A DNA stretch of 64,000 bases from Tigriopus japonicus (lineage: Eukaryota > Arthropoda > Copepoda > Harpacticoida > Harpacticidae). Position 1 is the first letter of the stretch. Every line of letters starts with the position of its first letter. This document shows, piece by piece, positions 10,261 through 20,159 of the stretch. The notes beneath the pieces were generated by a model. That model worked only from the letters and a program-made list of their open reading frames with translations, ran no database searches and had not been told where the DNA came from. The stretch is taken from the NCBI GenBank assembly GCA_010645155.1, contig CM021322.1:11393549-11457548 (forward strand). Reading direction: 5' to 3'. The translations under genes and the position numbers were made by a program.

Positions 10261-10433
10261 AAAAACCATATGCACCCACAAATAAAGGGAGGAATGGTCA
10301 AGATCCGACATTACTCGTTTCATTTTAATTGACGTCCCTCGGGCTGACGCCCTCGGGTCGCCAATAAAATGAAACTCCCTCCGCCGGATTTTGGCCATTA
10401 CTCCCTTCCTTTGCAGGTGCATAAATAGTATAT
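10261..10433. repeat. long imperfect hairpin (about 82-bp arms)
   Basis: The left arm (10261-10342) and the reverse complement of the right arm (10352-10433) align along almost their whole length: TATGCACCCACAAATAAAGG against TATGCACCTGCAAAGGAAGG, then CGTTTCATTTTAATTGACG against AGTTTCATTTTATTGGCGA. The tip is GC-rich (CCCTCGGGCTGACGCCCTCG), in contrast to the AT-rich surroundings. It could be a foldback MITE or, if transcribed, an inverted-repeat RNA. No target duplication was identified. Confidence 0.7.
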
Positions 10434-10548
10434 TTGATTGAAACAATTCAAGGAAACTACCAACAACACATTTACAGAAACTAATTGTCAATATTTCAAG
10501 TACCAATGTCAAAGAGAAAGTTAGAACTTTAAGCTAAGCAGTTTTCTA

Positions 10549-10893
10549 ACATGGTGCTCAAAAATACATTTCTTCATTACCTCTATACTTTAACTGAAAA
10601 GTGATATCAGCCATGTCTTTCAAGAGGAGAAAAGAAAAAAAAAGAAAAGTGTCCTGGCTTAATCTATCAGGTATGTTAATGGCGAGAAAATATAAAAGCT
10701 CTTCAACAAATTTGGAAAAGACACCAAATTTTGTCAAAAATGCGGAAGGAGGAAGAAGGAGAAAAAATCAGGAAGAAAAAATGCATCAAATTCGGATAAA
10801 AAAAAGCCATGAAATGTAAATCAACCAATGTAATGAAAAAATGTAAAAAATCGGACAAAATCAAATTGATTGGATTTTCATGAGATGTTCAGT
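10549..10893 (+). repeat. dispersed repeat R2, copy 1, second part
   Basis: Continues the repeat seen at 8938-9345. ACATGGTGCTCAAAAATAC matches ACATTGTGCTCAAAAATGC at 41819, followed by a shared CTTTCAAGAGGAGAAAG-like block, a run of AAAATGCA motifs, and ATTTTCATGAGATGT near the end. In the copy at 41437 only about 75 bp separate the two parts. Confidence 0.65.
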
Positions 10894-13800
10894 CCTATTA
10901 TCACCTACAAAACAAATTCAATTGCCAGCAAACGTCTCGTACACAAAGAATTGGAAAGCGAACGTTGGCCAAGAACGAAAAACTACGTACTTGTGCAATT
11001 TGGTAGCCGGCAATGTTAGGCATTTGTTTGCAAAGGTTCATCTCGTTTCTAACCGAGAAATGAAACTTTTTTCGGCAATATCCCTTCATGAACCTTTCCT
11101 CTTTCTCCAACATACTAGAGTACAGTGCAGTAATGTGTATTTTCTGAGAGAAAAGAACTCGAGTTGGGAAAAAGTTTAAGGTCTGTGGATCATTCTTCGT
11201 TGGCGCCGATGACTGAAGTTCAGAACTTGAAAGTGCACCGTTTTGGGTGAACCTTTGTCTGCCTACATCATCAGAATTTGTGCAAGAAAACATCGAGCGA
11301 AGGTTCAAACTGAAATGATTTTGAGCGTTCATTTCATGACGGACATCTGTTGATGTGCTGAAAAGACGCAAATGAGTAGTTGTTGAGCAATAGGTTCCTC
11401 TGAAAATAGGTCAAAAAACATGAATTGGCATTGTAAGTCTTTTGAGAATTTTTTTACGGCTCGTCTGGTTCTTTAGGATCGCAATTTAGACTTTCAAGGT
11501 GCCTTTTTTCGTAACCCCGAAAGCGATATTAGATACAATCAAACCTAGAAAACTGTTCCTCATATTGGGGTGAAATGATGATACGAAGTTGTTTTAAAAG
11601 TAACTACCTACCCTGTATGTTAATGAGTTAAACATTTTCATCGTCTGTTCAATAGTGTTGTAAGTCAAAATCGAGTCTAATTTTGTAAGGTACTCAAATT
11701 CCCACGCCAAGTTCGTCAGTCTGGATGGCAGACTTTGATGAACAGGAGCATTAGTATTCAAGGCTCTCAATGCCCTCGAATTAGGTTACAATCTTTTTTT
11801 TTTAGATCTTATTCATGCCTCCTTGTGCCTTCTCATCGCTGGCTTTTCTTGCCTCTTCCTCGTCTGAAAAGTTCTCTGTTACAATTGGGTCTCATTAAAA
11901 GGCATTAGCTCACCCACGACCTTCTTATATCGTCTTCTTGGCTCATCTTACACGTGAAAGAGATTCGCCCTTGAAAGAAGTGCTCCTTCTTATACTTGAA
12001 ACCATATCAATTGTTGGTTTCCTCCATCCCAGTCAGGTGCTGATAATCATTTGTTAGATGCTTTGATGCAAGGGATGGACATTTTTCTCGCGTAAGAATT
12101 ACATTTTCTTACCTGTTGAGTAATCGATGGATAATGAAAAGGTGAAGTAGCATACACCTTCAGATCTTTTTTTGGTTTGCATCATAGACGAGTGTTCTTG
12201 GTCAAAACTGTTCCAAGTGTGCCACCAAATTCGTAGACCTCCTTGTTCCACTAATTGACACGAAACTCCTAAGGGAGACCGGATGAAAAAAGGACGCTAT
12301 TTTGGGAGCTTGTTTAGAAGCCCAAAAACCAAGTCATGTATGAACGACTCTTTTTCATCAGTTTCTTTATCTTACCCCCCGTCGAGCGCGTAGAAAACCT
12401 GACACATTTGAGTGAATTTCCAGCTTCATGTTACACATGATTCGGTCACTTACTTTTGACTGTGCAATTCATCTTAGTTTGATGAAAGTGCTGTTCATTG
12501 GATTTCATCGAATCACTCTTTGAAACTATTAGCAAGGCAGTTTCAAGGACGTTTACGCAAAAAAAGACGAATAAATCGTTTGTTTTCCATTGCTCTTCCT
12601 TCTCTTCCGTTCTTCGTCATGGCCAATCTCATGGATGTTTACGTATGTTTAGCCTTTGAAGTGGACTTCAAATCCAAACGAATTGACTGTTGAGCGCCTT
12701 TGGCTTGTGTCAAAAGTTCACCTGGCCATCCTCCTTTAAGATCACAAAACTTGCTCTCAAAATGTAGACGACTTTTGTCTTGATGTGCTTCTTGAAAGCT
12801 TTCAGCTTCATCCATCCCGTTGTAGTTAGGGCTTTAATGATTCCCATGGATTTTCATAATTACCCGATCGAAAAAGCTTTGACTTTCAAACGAGAAAAGT
12901 TGTGTTAATGAAAGGAAATAAGTCATATTATTAGTTCACTCTTAAACGTGAATTTTCCGATACTGTTTTTTCGATTGAGAATGAAATCGACTTGATCTCC
13001 AACGTTCTGGTGAATAAAGAAGTTTGGAGTTGCGTTCTATGCATGTCGAAGTTGCGGAAATTCGCTTCCAAAGACCCTAAAATGCACGACTTTCCCTGCA
13101 AATCTGACGATCTTCATTTAGAGACAAAAGGCCTAAAACCTACAAATGGCCAGTTAGAGAGCAATGAATTATTTGTCGGCCTTTGGTTGTTTATGTTAAG
13201 CAGAAAAATGAATCGTTCGTGAAAGGGGTCGGTTGTTAAGATTTGTCTGAACATGAAAGTGGCCTTGTCCCAAAATTGCGGAAACAAGGCCTGGTCGTAA
13301 AGCGTCTCAACAACCGGGCCGAGTGAAACATAGCATTCATATGCAACGGAGGAAGTTCATTCAACGTGAAAAGAAACAGATCGTATGATTCACGTCCTGG
13401 CAGCTCATTGTCTGGCGTAATTTTATTGTACATTTGTTTGGTCGGTTTTCAGGTACTCTTCTCACTTCTTGATTTTGAGGTTTCTCATGCAGATAGGCTT
13501 CAATTCTTCTAAAGCAGTAATTGTGACTGCTATATATCTTTTAACACAGTTTACTAATGTAATAGTAGGTTGTAATTAAGTCTTCGAAAGAGGAGTTTTT
13601 CTTCATGATAAGAATTGGAATGCTTTTGTCATCTGAACGTACCTTAAACCCCGAGTTCTGTGAGATGATTCTGTCCATCCCCGCATGAAACTTGACAATT
13701 AGGGCAAATATCTTGAATTATCCTCTGAATGGCTTCTGATACGGTCAATTCTTGCATATTTAGGTCAGACTCGAAATGTCACACGTATATTGTGGATGCT

Positions 13801-13972
13801 AAACAGAAGGCCGTGCAGCAAGATGTACCTGATGATGCTTTACCTATTACGGCTACAGTAGCACCTTGACTTTTCAAGAACTTGTCCTTCAAAGCCATGA
13901 ATACATAGTTTACATTGCTTTTTTTCAATTTTGTGTTTTGATCTGACTCCCATATGAATTATGAAGTCCGTG
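10894..13972. other. no gene recognised
   Basis: Open frames at 10880-11371 on both strands and at 12992-13222 have no family resemblance and no exon signals I trust. The stretch is ordinary AT-rich intergenic DNA to my eye. Confidence 0.4.
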
Positions 13973-14067
13973 ATTGATCTCAAACGAGACATCTAGCATT
14001 TGTTCTTGGGCGTTCAAAGCCTCAAATCAAGCTCGACAACGACATACAAATGGTCAAAAGGGCTTTG
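13973..14067 (+). repeat. 95-bp direct repeat, copy 1
   Basis: Begins ATTGATCTCAAACGAGACAT and ends CAAAAGGGCTTTG. Nearly identical to 15133-15227 with only a few substitutions, in the same orientation 1160 bp away. No coding sense is apparent. Confidence 0.85.
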
Positions 14068-15132
14068 GATCATTGCCAACAAAGGAAATCGTCGTTTTGA
14101 TTGGACGTCAGGATGCCAGGAAGGAAAATGCAAATCAAGCTTGAGACCAGAAAGATTCCAATAACTTTTTATTTAGAGCTAAGAATTGAGACCGCCGAGA
14201 TCTTCATTTATAGAAAGCTGACCACTGCTTCATCACGAATAATATCAATCATATTGTTATTTATATATTATTAGATATATTGTATTGGAATATGCTTTGG
14301 CGGGGAATGGTTATTTAGGGAAAAGGAAAAAAATAATGTTTACTTATTACATATCGAGCTCAAGTTGCTCGTCGAAAAAGACTAATTTATGCTTTCATTT
14401 CATTTTCCCAAATTTCCAAATTTTAGGCCGTACTCGTTTTTAAGTATCTAAAATGTGGGAATCGAAATTTTAATCGACCGTGTGAATTTTTTGTTGTCTG
14501 TGCAGAAATCGCTCTAAGCCAACCAACACTGGTCAGGCACTCATTCAGGATTACACAAAAATTATGCAAAATACGTTATACGTATAAAATTGATCGCATA
14601 CCAGTTCAAAAGCAGAATGAGGAGGGAGTAAGAGAACTCCAAAGCTTTCGAAGGAAGAGCGCTCCATGACACTAATATAGCGCGGTGTTTCAAATGGCTT
14701 TTTAGGTTTGTATCGAAATACCCAAATACATTCATGTTCAGATTCACGGTTTCTTGAAGGACAATGTTCAAAATGAACGAAAATCGAAACTTGATACATC
14801 AGCCGAATTTTTCAAAATTTCTATGTATTTTGCAAGTTTGAGTGTCTTTGACATTGCAAAATGATCCTTGGAATTATTTCCGTTGAGGTGTTGATTTACT
14901 AACTTTGTTGCCATACAAAAATAACGTACTTTGTAACAATGTTTGCCAAAGCTTTTGATTTGTGTCGAAAGTACTTAGAAGTACGCCCGTTGCCCATGCT
15001 GCTTGGCTGGCATCCAAGTCTCTTTTTTCTATTGGGGAAATTGGACAATCGCATTTTGTACAGGAGGATCGATAGACAATATATTCAATCAATGGATTAG
15101 TTCGGTCGGGCAAATTCAGCGAATACATTGAT
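14068..15132. other. no gene recognised between the direct repeats
   Basis: AT-rich DNA with no convincing reading frame. Near 15076-15117 lies ATTCAATCAATGGATTAGTT with GGTCGGGCAAATTCAGC, which is repeated at 15229-15270 just beyond the second 95-bp repeat. Confidence 0.45.
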
Positions 15133-15227
15133 ATTGATCTCAAACGAGACATCTAGCATTTGTTCTTGGGCGTTCAAAGCATCAAATCAAGCGCAACAAC
15201 GACATACAAATGGTCAAAAGGGCTTTG
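15133..15227 (+). repeat. 95-bp direct repeat, copy 2
   Basis: Near-identical partner of 13973-14067. It is bracketed by two copies of a 42-bp sequence (15076-15117 and 15229-15270), so two different duplications are interleaved here. Confidence 0.85.
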
Positions 15228-15267
15228 AACAATATTCAATCAATGGATTAATTCGGTCGGGCAAATT

Positions 15268-15516
15268 CAGCTAGGGATTCTTGGCGCCAAATGGCTAGGG
15301 ATAGGTCGGAGCCTAGACTAACTCTTCAACAAACTTGATAAAAGATTGTTGAAAATGCCCGAGCTTGATTAAAAATTTGGTTTACTCGCAACCTACGTAG
15401 GATCTGGCTACGAAAGAACTTTTCCTTCGTGTAACAAAATTCAAACCTACGAACGACAAAGCCTGAGATCTGACCTACCTCTAGTTATTTGGCCCCAAGA
15501 ATCCTTAGCTGAATTC
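15268..15516. mobile_element. MITE with about 50-bp terminal inverted repeats
   Basis: The left end reads CAGCTAGGGATTCTTGGCGC and the right end, reverse-complemented, CAGCTAAGGATTCTTGGGGC. The match goes on through CCAAAT and AGGTAGGTC-type sequence for about 50 bp. A TA directly outside GGATTCTTGG on both sides is compatible with a TA target duplication, but the exact border is uncertain. A single end of the same type (CCCCAAGAATCCTTAACTAG) occurs at about 38281. No ORF. Confidence 0.65.
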
Positions 15517-17127
15517 GTCCAACCGCACACTGGTGCATTTATTTGGTCATGACAAATCACTGCTTTAATTTATTGAGATAGTTTTGAAAAATAATCATGT
15601 CTTAGAGCAAAAAGTCGTGGTTTTAAGGGGTAACTCCATTTCAGTGATTTTAGCCAGAGGAGATTGTTGTTTTGGAAAGGAGGACAAAGAAATGAATGCA
15701 ATATTTCAATAATTACAATTGCTTTTTAAACGAGGTCTGCTGTATACTAAAGCAGGGAAAGCTACTCCGAAACGTAGAAATATTTCAATGAAAAAAAAAT
15801 ACTTCCATTCTTCTAGAATTCTAAAAAAAATATGATAAAGAAACGTTTGTTTTCCCATGAAAAAGGCAAAAAAAGAACACAATCTTAGGGTTACATTACC
15901 AAGTACTCTTAATGAGCATTTCAAATTAGGGCAGTAGTCTTTAACAAGATCCACTGTTATTTTGTACGAGAGAAGGGAAGACGGGAATGCGTAGATCATA
16001 TAATGACTAGATGTCGCATTGGCCCGTTCCGTCGGTGAGAGAAAAGTGACACCACCACAAGTCTGTGGACATACTTGACCCAGTTGCGCTAGCTTCAAAA
16101 TCTCAGGGCGACCTCGTGCTCAGAAGTAACGACGCTCGCTCGCGTCGAGAGCAAAGTACGTACGGTACGTTGAGTTTGTTCAGGATTTGGCCACGCTGGC
16201 AAAATTTTGAAAAGTTCGAAATTCCCACCATTTTAGGGTGTAGTGTTATCTACCAGCTGATGAAGCAAAGTTGTCCACCTTTTTCTCGCACGAAGCGAGG
16301 TCTACCCATTATTTGGTCTGTGCGGGAATGTCTTTGCTTTTCATTTATCCATTTTATCTTTTCAATTACATTTTTTTGTATTATTCACGGGTGATTTGTT
16401 TGGCTTTAAGCCCTTTTAGCCCATAGTATCAGATTTGCTTCGACCATAGATTTACTTGTGTTGAGGGGTTCCTGCTTAACCAAATGTAATTACACTTACC
16501 GTATGTAGACCATGTAATTGGGATTTTTGAATTACAAATTACAATTGTACTTTCACCTAAAAAGGACTGGGATTTAGCAAGTCACATATTTTTCCACCCA
16601 TTTCCAAAAAAATCGGTGTGTATATTCATTGACGCTTAAAAAAACAACGTGCTTATGCGTCTCTTGTATTTTGACCTTATAAAAGACAAGAAAAAAGCAA
16701 GTTAATTTAAGAAAATTCGCCAACTATCGTGAAGCTTATACCGAAAAGCAGACAGGTGGCAGCACTTTCAAGCGCTGAATCTCCTCGAATGTCCACTTGA
16801 AGCGCTACCTCGCGGTCCAAAATGGCCTCTTCAATTAAACACTTTCGGATTTTCAAATCTCATTGGCTGACTGCATTTCACCAGAACGATCAAAAAGCAT
16901 GTCAATAAATGGCCAAGTAGTATGATATCGAAAGATCCTTCATAAATTACTTGACCACTTGTGTGAGCGATAATTTCACGCAGGCTGATTTCTGCATGAA
17001 CCGCAACTTTCTTTGTTGATTTCGTGTTCAATGATGCGCACGCCCCCTGGTGTTCCAATCTCAGACTCGCTCTCTTTAAGACGACATTGGCTTTGTGAGT
17101 GAGTGTGCATTGTCAGAAGTGGACATC
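15517..17127. other. intergenic DNA and 5' region of NDUFB6
   Basis: No gene recognised. A TACGTACGGTACG palindromic motif lies at about 16155. Just before the NDUFB6 start the sequence becomes pyrimidine-rich (CTCGCTCTCTTTAAG near 17066-17081), a likely transcription-start region, although no TATA box was seen. Confidence 0.4.
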
Positions 17128-17661
17128 ATGGATGATATGAAATGGAGCAACGGGGGTACTGGCACCAAGAAGCACTACATCATCGAGGGTCCCTACCGGA
17201 ACCACCAATGGCGAGTGGGTCTGACCAGTGAGTTCCAGGAGGCGGATCGACTGTGGCGTAAGCAGTACCTCAAGGATCAGGTGCTCTCGCCCAAAGATCT
17301 CTACAACGACATGGACCGTATTCCGGAATACCGAAAGGCGCGATACAACTTCATTCGCCGCATCGCCCGCATGCCCGGAGATGCCTTTGAGGGCGTGTTG
17401 CGCGGTTTCATGAGTCCGCCCAATGCCGTGGTGGCGCGGTTCTTCGTCACGCGAGGCTTGGCCGTGTGGGCGTTGGGTGTGGGCGCCGCCTTCTATTTCA
17501 CCACCCAGGAGTCGGACTGGACGCGGAATCAGGGCATGCGGATCTTGGACCGCTGCCACGCCATCTATCCTGGACACCCTGAATGGCCGCACAACACGTC
17601 GCAGAAGCGAGAGAAGCCCTCAGACTTTGGCAATCGCGGATTCGAGCATTCGCCTATCTAA
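17128..17661 (+). CDS. NDUFB6: NADH dehydrogenase (complex I) subunit NDUFB6 / B17
   Basis: Encodes 177 residues in one exon. NDUFB6 is an accessory subunit of the distal membrane arm of respiratory complex I in the mitochondrial inner membrane. Family evidence: RLWRKQYLKDQVLSP at about 41-55 matches the conserved WLKDQ-LSP block of B17. This is followed by a basic region (YRKARYNFIRRIARMPGD), one hydrophobic segment at about 107-124 (VTRGLAVWALGVGAAFYF), and a short C-terminal tail with YPGHPEWP. It is longer than the 128-residue human protein, mainly from an N-terminal extension. ATG at 17128 is the first in the frame (the codons upstream have no ATG) and lies in ACATCATGG. An AATAAA signal follows 84 bp after the stop. 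G+C is higher than in the flanks, as for the other genes here. Confidence 0.85.
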   Translation: MDDMKWSNGGTGTKKHYIIEGPYRNHQWRVGLTSEFQEADRLWRKQYLKDQVLSPKDLYNDMDRIPEYRKARYNFIRRIARMPGDAFEGVLRGFMSPPNAVVARFFVTRGLAVWALGVGAAFYFTTQESDWTRNQGMRILDRCHAIYPGHPEWPHNTSQKREKPSDFGNRGFEHSPI

Positions 17662-17744
17662 AAGGAAAATGGCGCTCGATGCCCCATTCATTGGTAGTCG
17701 TTGGTGGACATTTTGTTAAAGAAAATTGTTCGTGCACCCGAGAT

Positions 17745-17750
17745 AATAAA
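17745..17750 (+). terminator. poly(A) signal AATAAA of NDUFB6
   Basis: AATAAA 84 bp after the NDUFB6 stop codon, a normal spacing for an animal mRNA 3' end. Confidence 0.7.
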
Positions 17751-17850
17751 TAGATAACTGAGATGGAGTTCAAATTCCGTCCGCTTATTCGTATATTTTG
17801 AAAGGAAAAATAGATTACATCGGGCGTCTTCCAAGTCGGTTTGTGATTAC

Positions 17851-18283
17851 ACGGCGTTTAATTGAGCTGGAAAAGCCCTTTTCAAGTTCTCAAAATATTT
17901 GAGACCAGCTTTGAGGTCAAGAGACAATGCCGCGTATGTAATCGAGCTCAATTAATTAGAACCAATTTATGAAAATTTTCTCAAGGTAAATTGTTAGGCA
18001 CACCTTTAACCGATAATGGTTCAAATTATTGGAGCAATTTATTCTGCCGTTCAATTTGCAATGGCAATTTTCGAACACAATCCTCGAAGGACACAATCGA
18101 ACTTTGGTTAAGCCAAATTAGAACAAAGGCTCTAAAGATTTCGTTACATTTCAGACAACCATGAGACCACATTAAGAATGGGCGGAAAGAAGAACGCAGT
18201 AGTGCATTGTCTCTTGACCTCAAAACTGGTCTCAAACTTTTTTGGAAGTTAAGAATGACTTCTCAAGTTCAATTAAACGCCGT
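17851..18283. mobile_element. 433-bp MITE with about 85-bp inverted ends and GATTAC duplication
   Basis: Left end ACGGCGTTTAATTGA; right end TCAATTAAACGCCGT, a perfect terminal match. Similarity of the arms runs on through TTTGAGACCAG and GAGGTCAAGAGACAATGC. GATTAC stands directly outside both ends (17845-17850 and 18284-18289), a likely target duplication; 7-8 bp cannot be excluded because the end base is ambiguous. No ORF. It sits between two convergent genes, beyond the NDUFB6 poly(A) signal. Confidence 0.8.
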
Positions 18284-18804
18284 GATTACTAACAATTACT
18301 TCAACGCAAAGATTTGAGACACCGTCGAAGTGATCCTAAAACAATTATAACAAAGAGAAGACCAAAAAGTTAAGGTCCAAGGTAGTAGGAAGCTCTGAAT
18401 TACTAAATTTTAAATCCATGCTCTCCATGGACCATGAAGGATAACCAGCTCAAAGACATTGAATTCTCATTTGAATCCTGATCTCTTTTCAGAATGTGTT
18501 GGAAAACGGTTCGACGGTGGATCAATAAGTAAGGATTGGATTGGAGATTGATTGTCAATCCAACAAAAATAACCATTCGTATCACCCATGAAATACAAAA
18601 CACCATAATGTAAATGACGTGTAAACGCTGACTGAAAACATCCATTACATCATATCACAAAATTCACGCAGAGCGATACATGTTCGCTTTTAATTGTCAT
18701 ATTTAAGCACGTATGTATTTTTATGTACTGTACGACACACCCACCAATGTCGGCTAGGGCAATAAGAGGAGCCTCACTGGATCTGATGGTCTGAATTCGT
18801 TAGT
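18284..18804. other. intergenic DNA between the MITE and DNAJC19
   Basis: No gene seen; the small minus-strand frame at 18403-18645 has no recognisable content. The 3' UTR of DNAJC19 must lie at the right end of this stretch. Confidence 0.45.
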
Positions 18805-19152
18805 TTATTTGTCCATGAGATCCTTGGCCTCATTGATTTTGGCGGCCAAGTACGGGGATCCGCCTCGATCGGGATGGTTGAGCAACATGATCCGCTTATG
18901 TGACTCCCGGATCTTTTTGATGGGAGCGTTGGGCGACACGCCCAAGATGAGAGCCGCCTCGCGCTTGCTCATTTTGGCCTCAAAGCCGCCCTTGTAGTAC
19001 TTGGCATTGGCCCAAGTGGCCGAATCCAACTTGGGCATGCTCTTCATGGCCTCTTCCATGGTTTTAGCGGCGTTGGGCAATTGACGGGCGGCATAACGGC
19101 CCGCAAAACCCACGGCAGCCAGGCCCAACCCGGCCAGCACCATGGAGGACAT
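18805..19152 (-). CDS. DNAJC19: DNAJC19 / TIM14 (Pam18), J-protein of the import motor
   Basis: 115 residues, the usual length, in a single exon. TIM14 sits in the mitochondrial inner membrane and stimulates the ATPase of mitochondrial Hsp70 in the presequence translocase-associated motor (TIM23/PAM). Seen in the sequence: an N-terminal membrane segment at about 4-20 ([17 protein letters not shown]), the conserved YYKGGFE at 52-58, and a C-terminal J domain from about 61 ([12 protein letters not shown]) with the HPD catalytic tripeptide at 93-95. After HPD comes the family ending [19 protein letters not shown]. The start ATG at 19152 places the membrane segment at the very N-terminus, as in homologues. 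An AATAAA overlaps the stop codon. Its convergent neighbour also encodes an inner-membrane protein. Confidence 0.93.
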   Translation of the reverse strand: MSSMVLAGLGLAAVGFAGRYAARQLPNAAKTMEEAMKSMPKLDSATWANAKYYKGGFEAKMSKREAALILGVSPNAPIKKIRESHKRIMLLNHPDRGGSPYLAAKINEAKDLMDK

Positions 19153-20147
19153 TTTGACTGGTCTCGAGGGGGGATCAGGGATGAGTGGGTGGTACTATGG
19201 CGATTTGGCGATTCACGCACGGCTTTAGCCGCCCTACTCACGCAATCGTCGCACTACTTTGGTACGTTCACGACAATAACAACACAAGCGAATGAAGCGA
19301 CTTCGCCATGCTGCTTTGCAAGGTTTCTCCATCAACTTGACGGCTAAGTCGCGATTGAAGTCACTCAATCTAGAATTATTTCAACTTGGGGGTTGTTTGT
19401 GAGGCCTGATATGAGGTTTGATCACTTGAGGACGGATCTAGGGGTGATTGTTTTTTCGGCTCAATGTTTTTAAAGTGACAAAATTATGGGCCCGATGTAA
19501 TGAAAAAGTGATATGAAATATTGACGTTCCAACCTTATTTGGCGTTACAAGCGAAGCGTAAAAGCAGTGGCAAATCCCTTTAACTTACTTGAACCCCAGC
19601 GGAGTTTAGATTGTGTTTTTATTACCTGCCATCTCGTAGTATATCTTTGAGCTGTTTTGTTTGCTCCGAACCAGCATGACTATAAATGTTCAATATCAAA
19701 AAGAGCTAAAACACTCAGGATAGAGGCAAATGTTGGAGCTAAAAGAGCTTACTCTCCTTGAGAAAGAGCTTAATCCAAAAACACCAAAAACATTCATTTT
19801 TACATACATATACATCAGTTTTGGACAAACTAAAGTGCCTCAAATGTTGATTGAATATTGCTAATAGACCTGACATGATTTTTGGTTGAATTAATGGGTA
19901 AAACCCTTTCCAATTGGCTTAGAACCTTGACAAGGAATTTCTTGTGTGGTTTATGCCACAATTCATATAAAAAACATATCGTTCGACTTTGCGAGTCCCT
20001 CCATCAATATTTTATGTGCTTTAGTTTGTTTAAAACTGATGTATGAACATTACTACCTTCAAATATATGGGTATCATGTGAAGTGTGAGCTCTTGCCTCA
20101 TGAAATCCGCTAGCTGGCGCACTTTATGACAGTACTCCTTTTTTATA
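19153..20147. other. DNAJC19 upstream region and anonymous DNA
   Basis: Presumed promoter and leader of DNAJC19 lie next to 19152; no TATA box is evident. The rest has no recognised gene or repeat. Confidence 0.4.
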
Positions 20148-20159
20148 ATCCTCTAGTCT

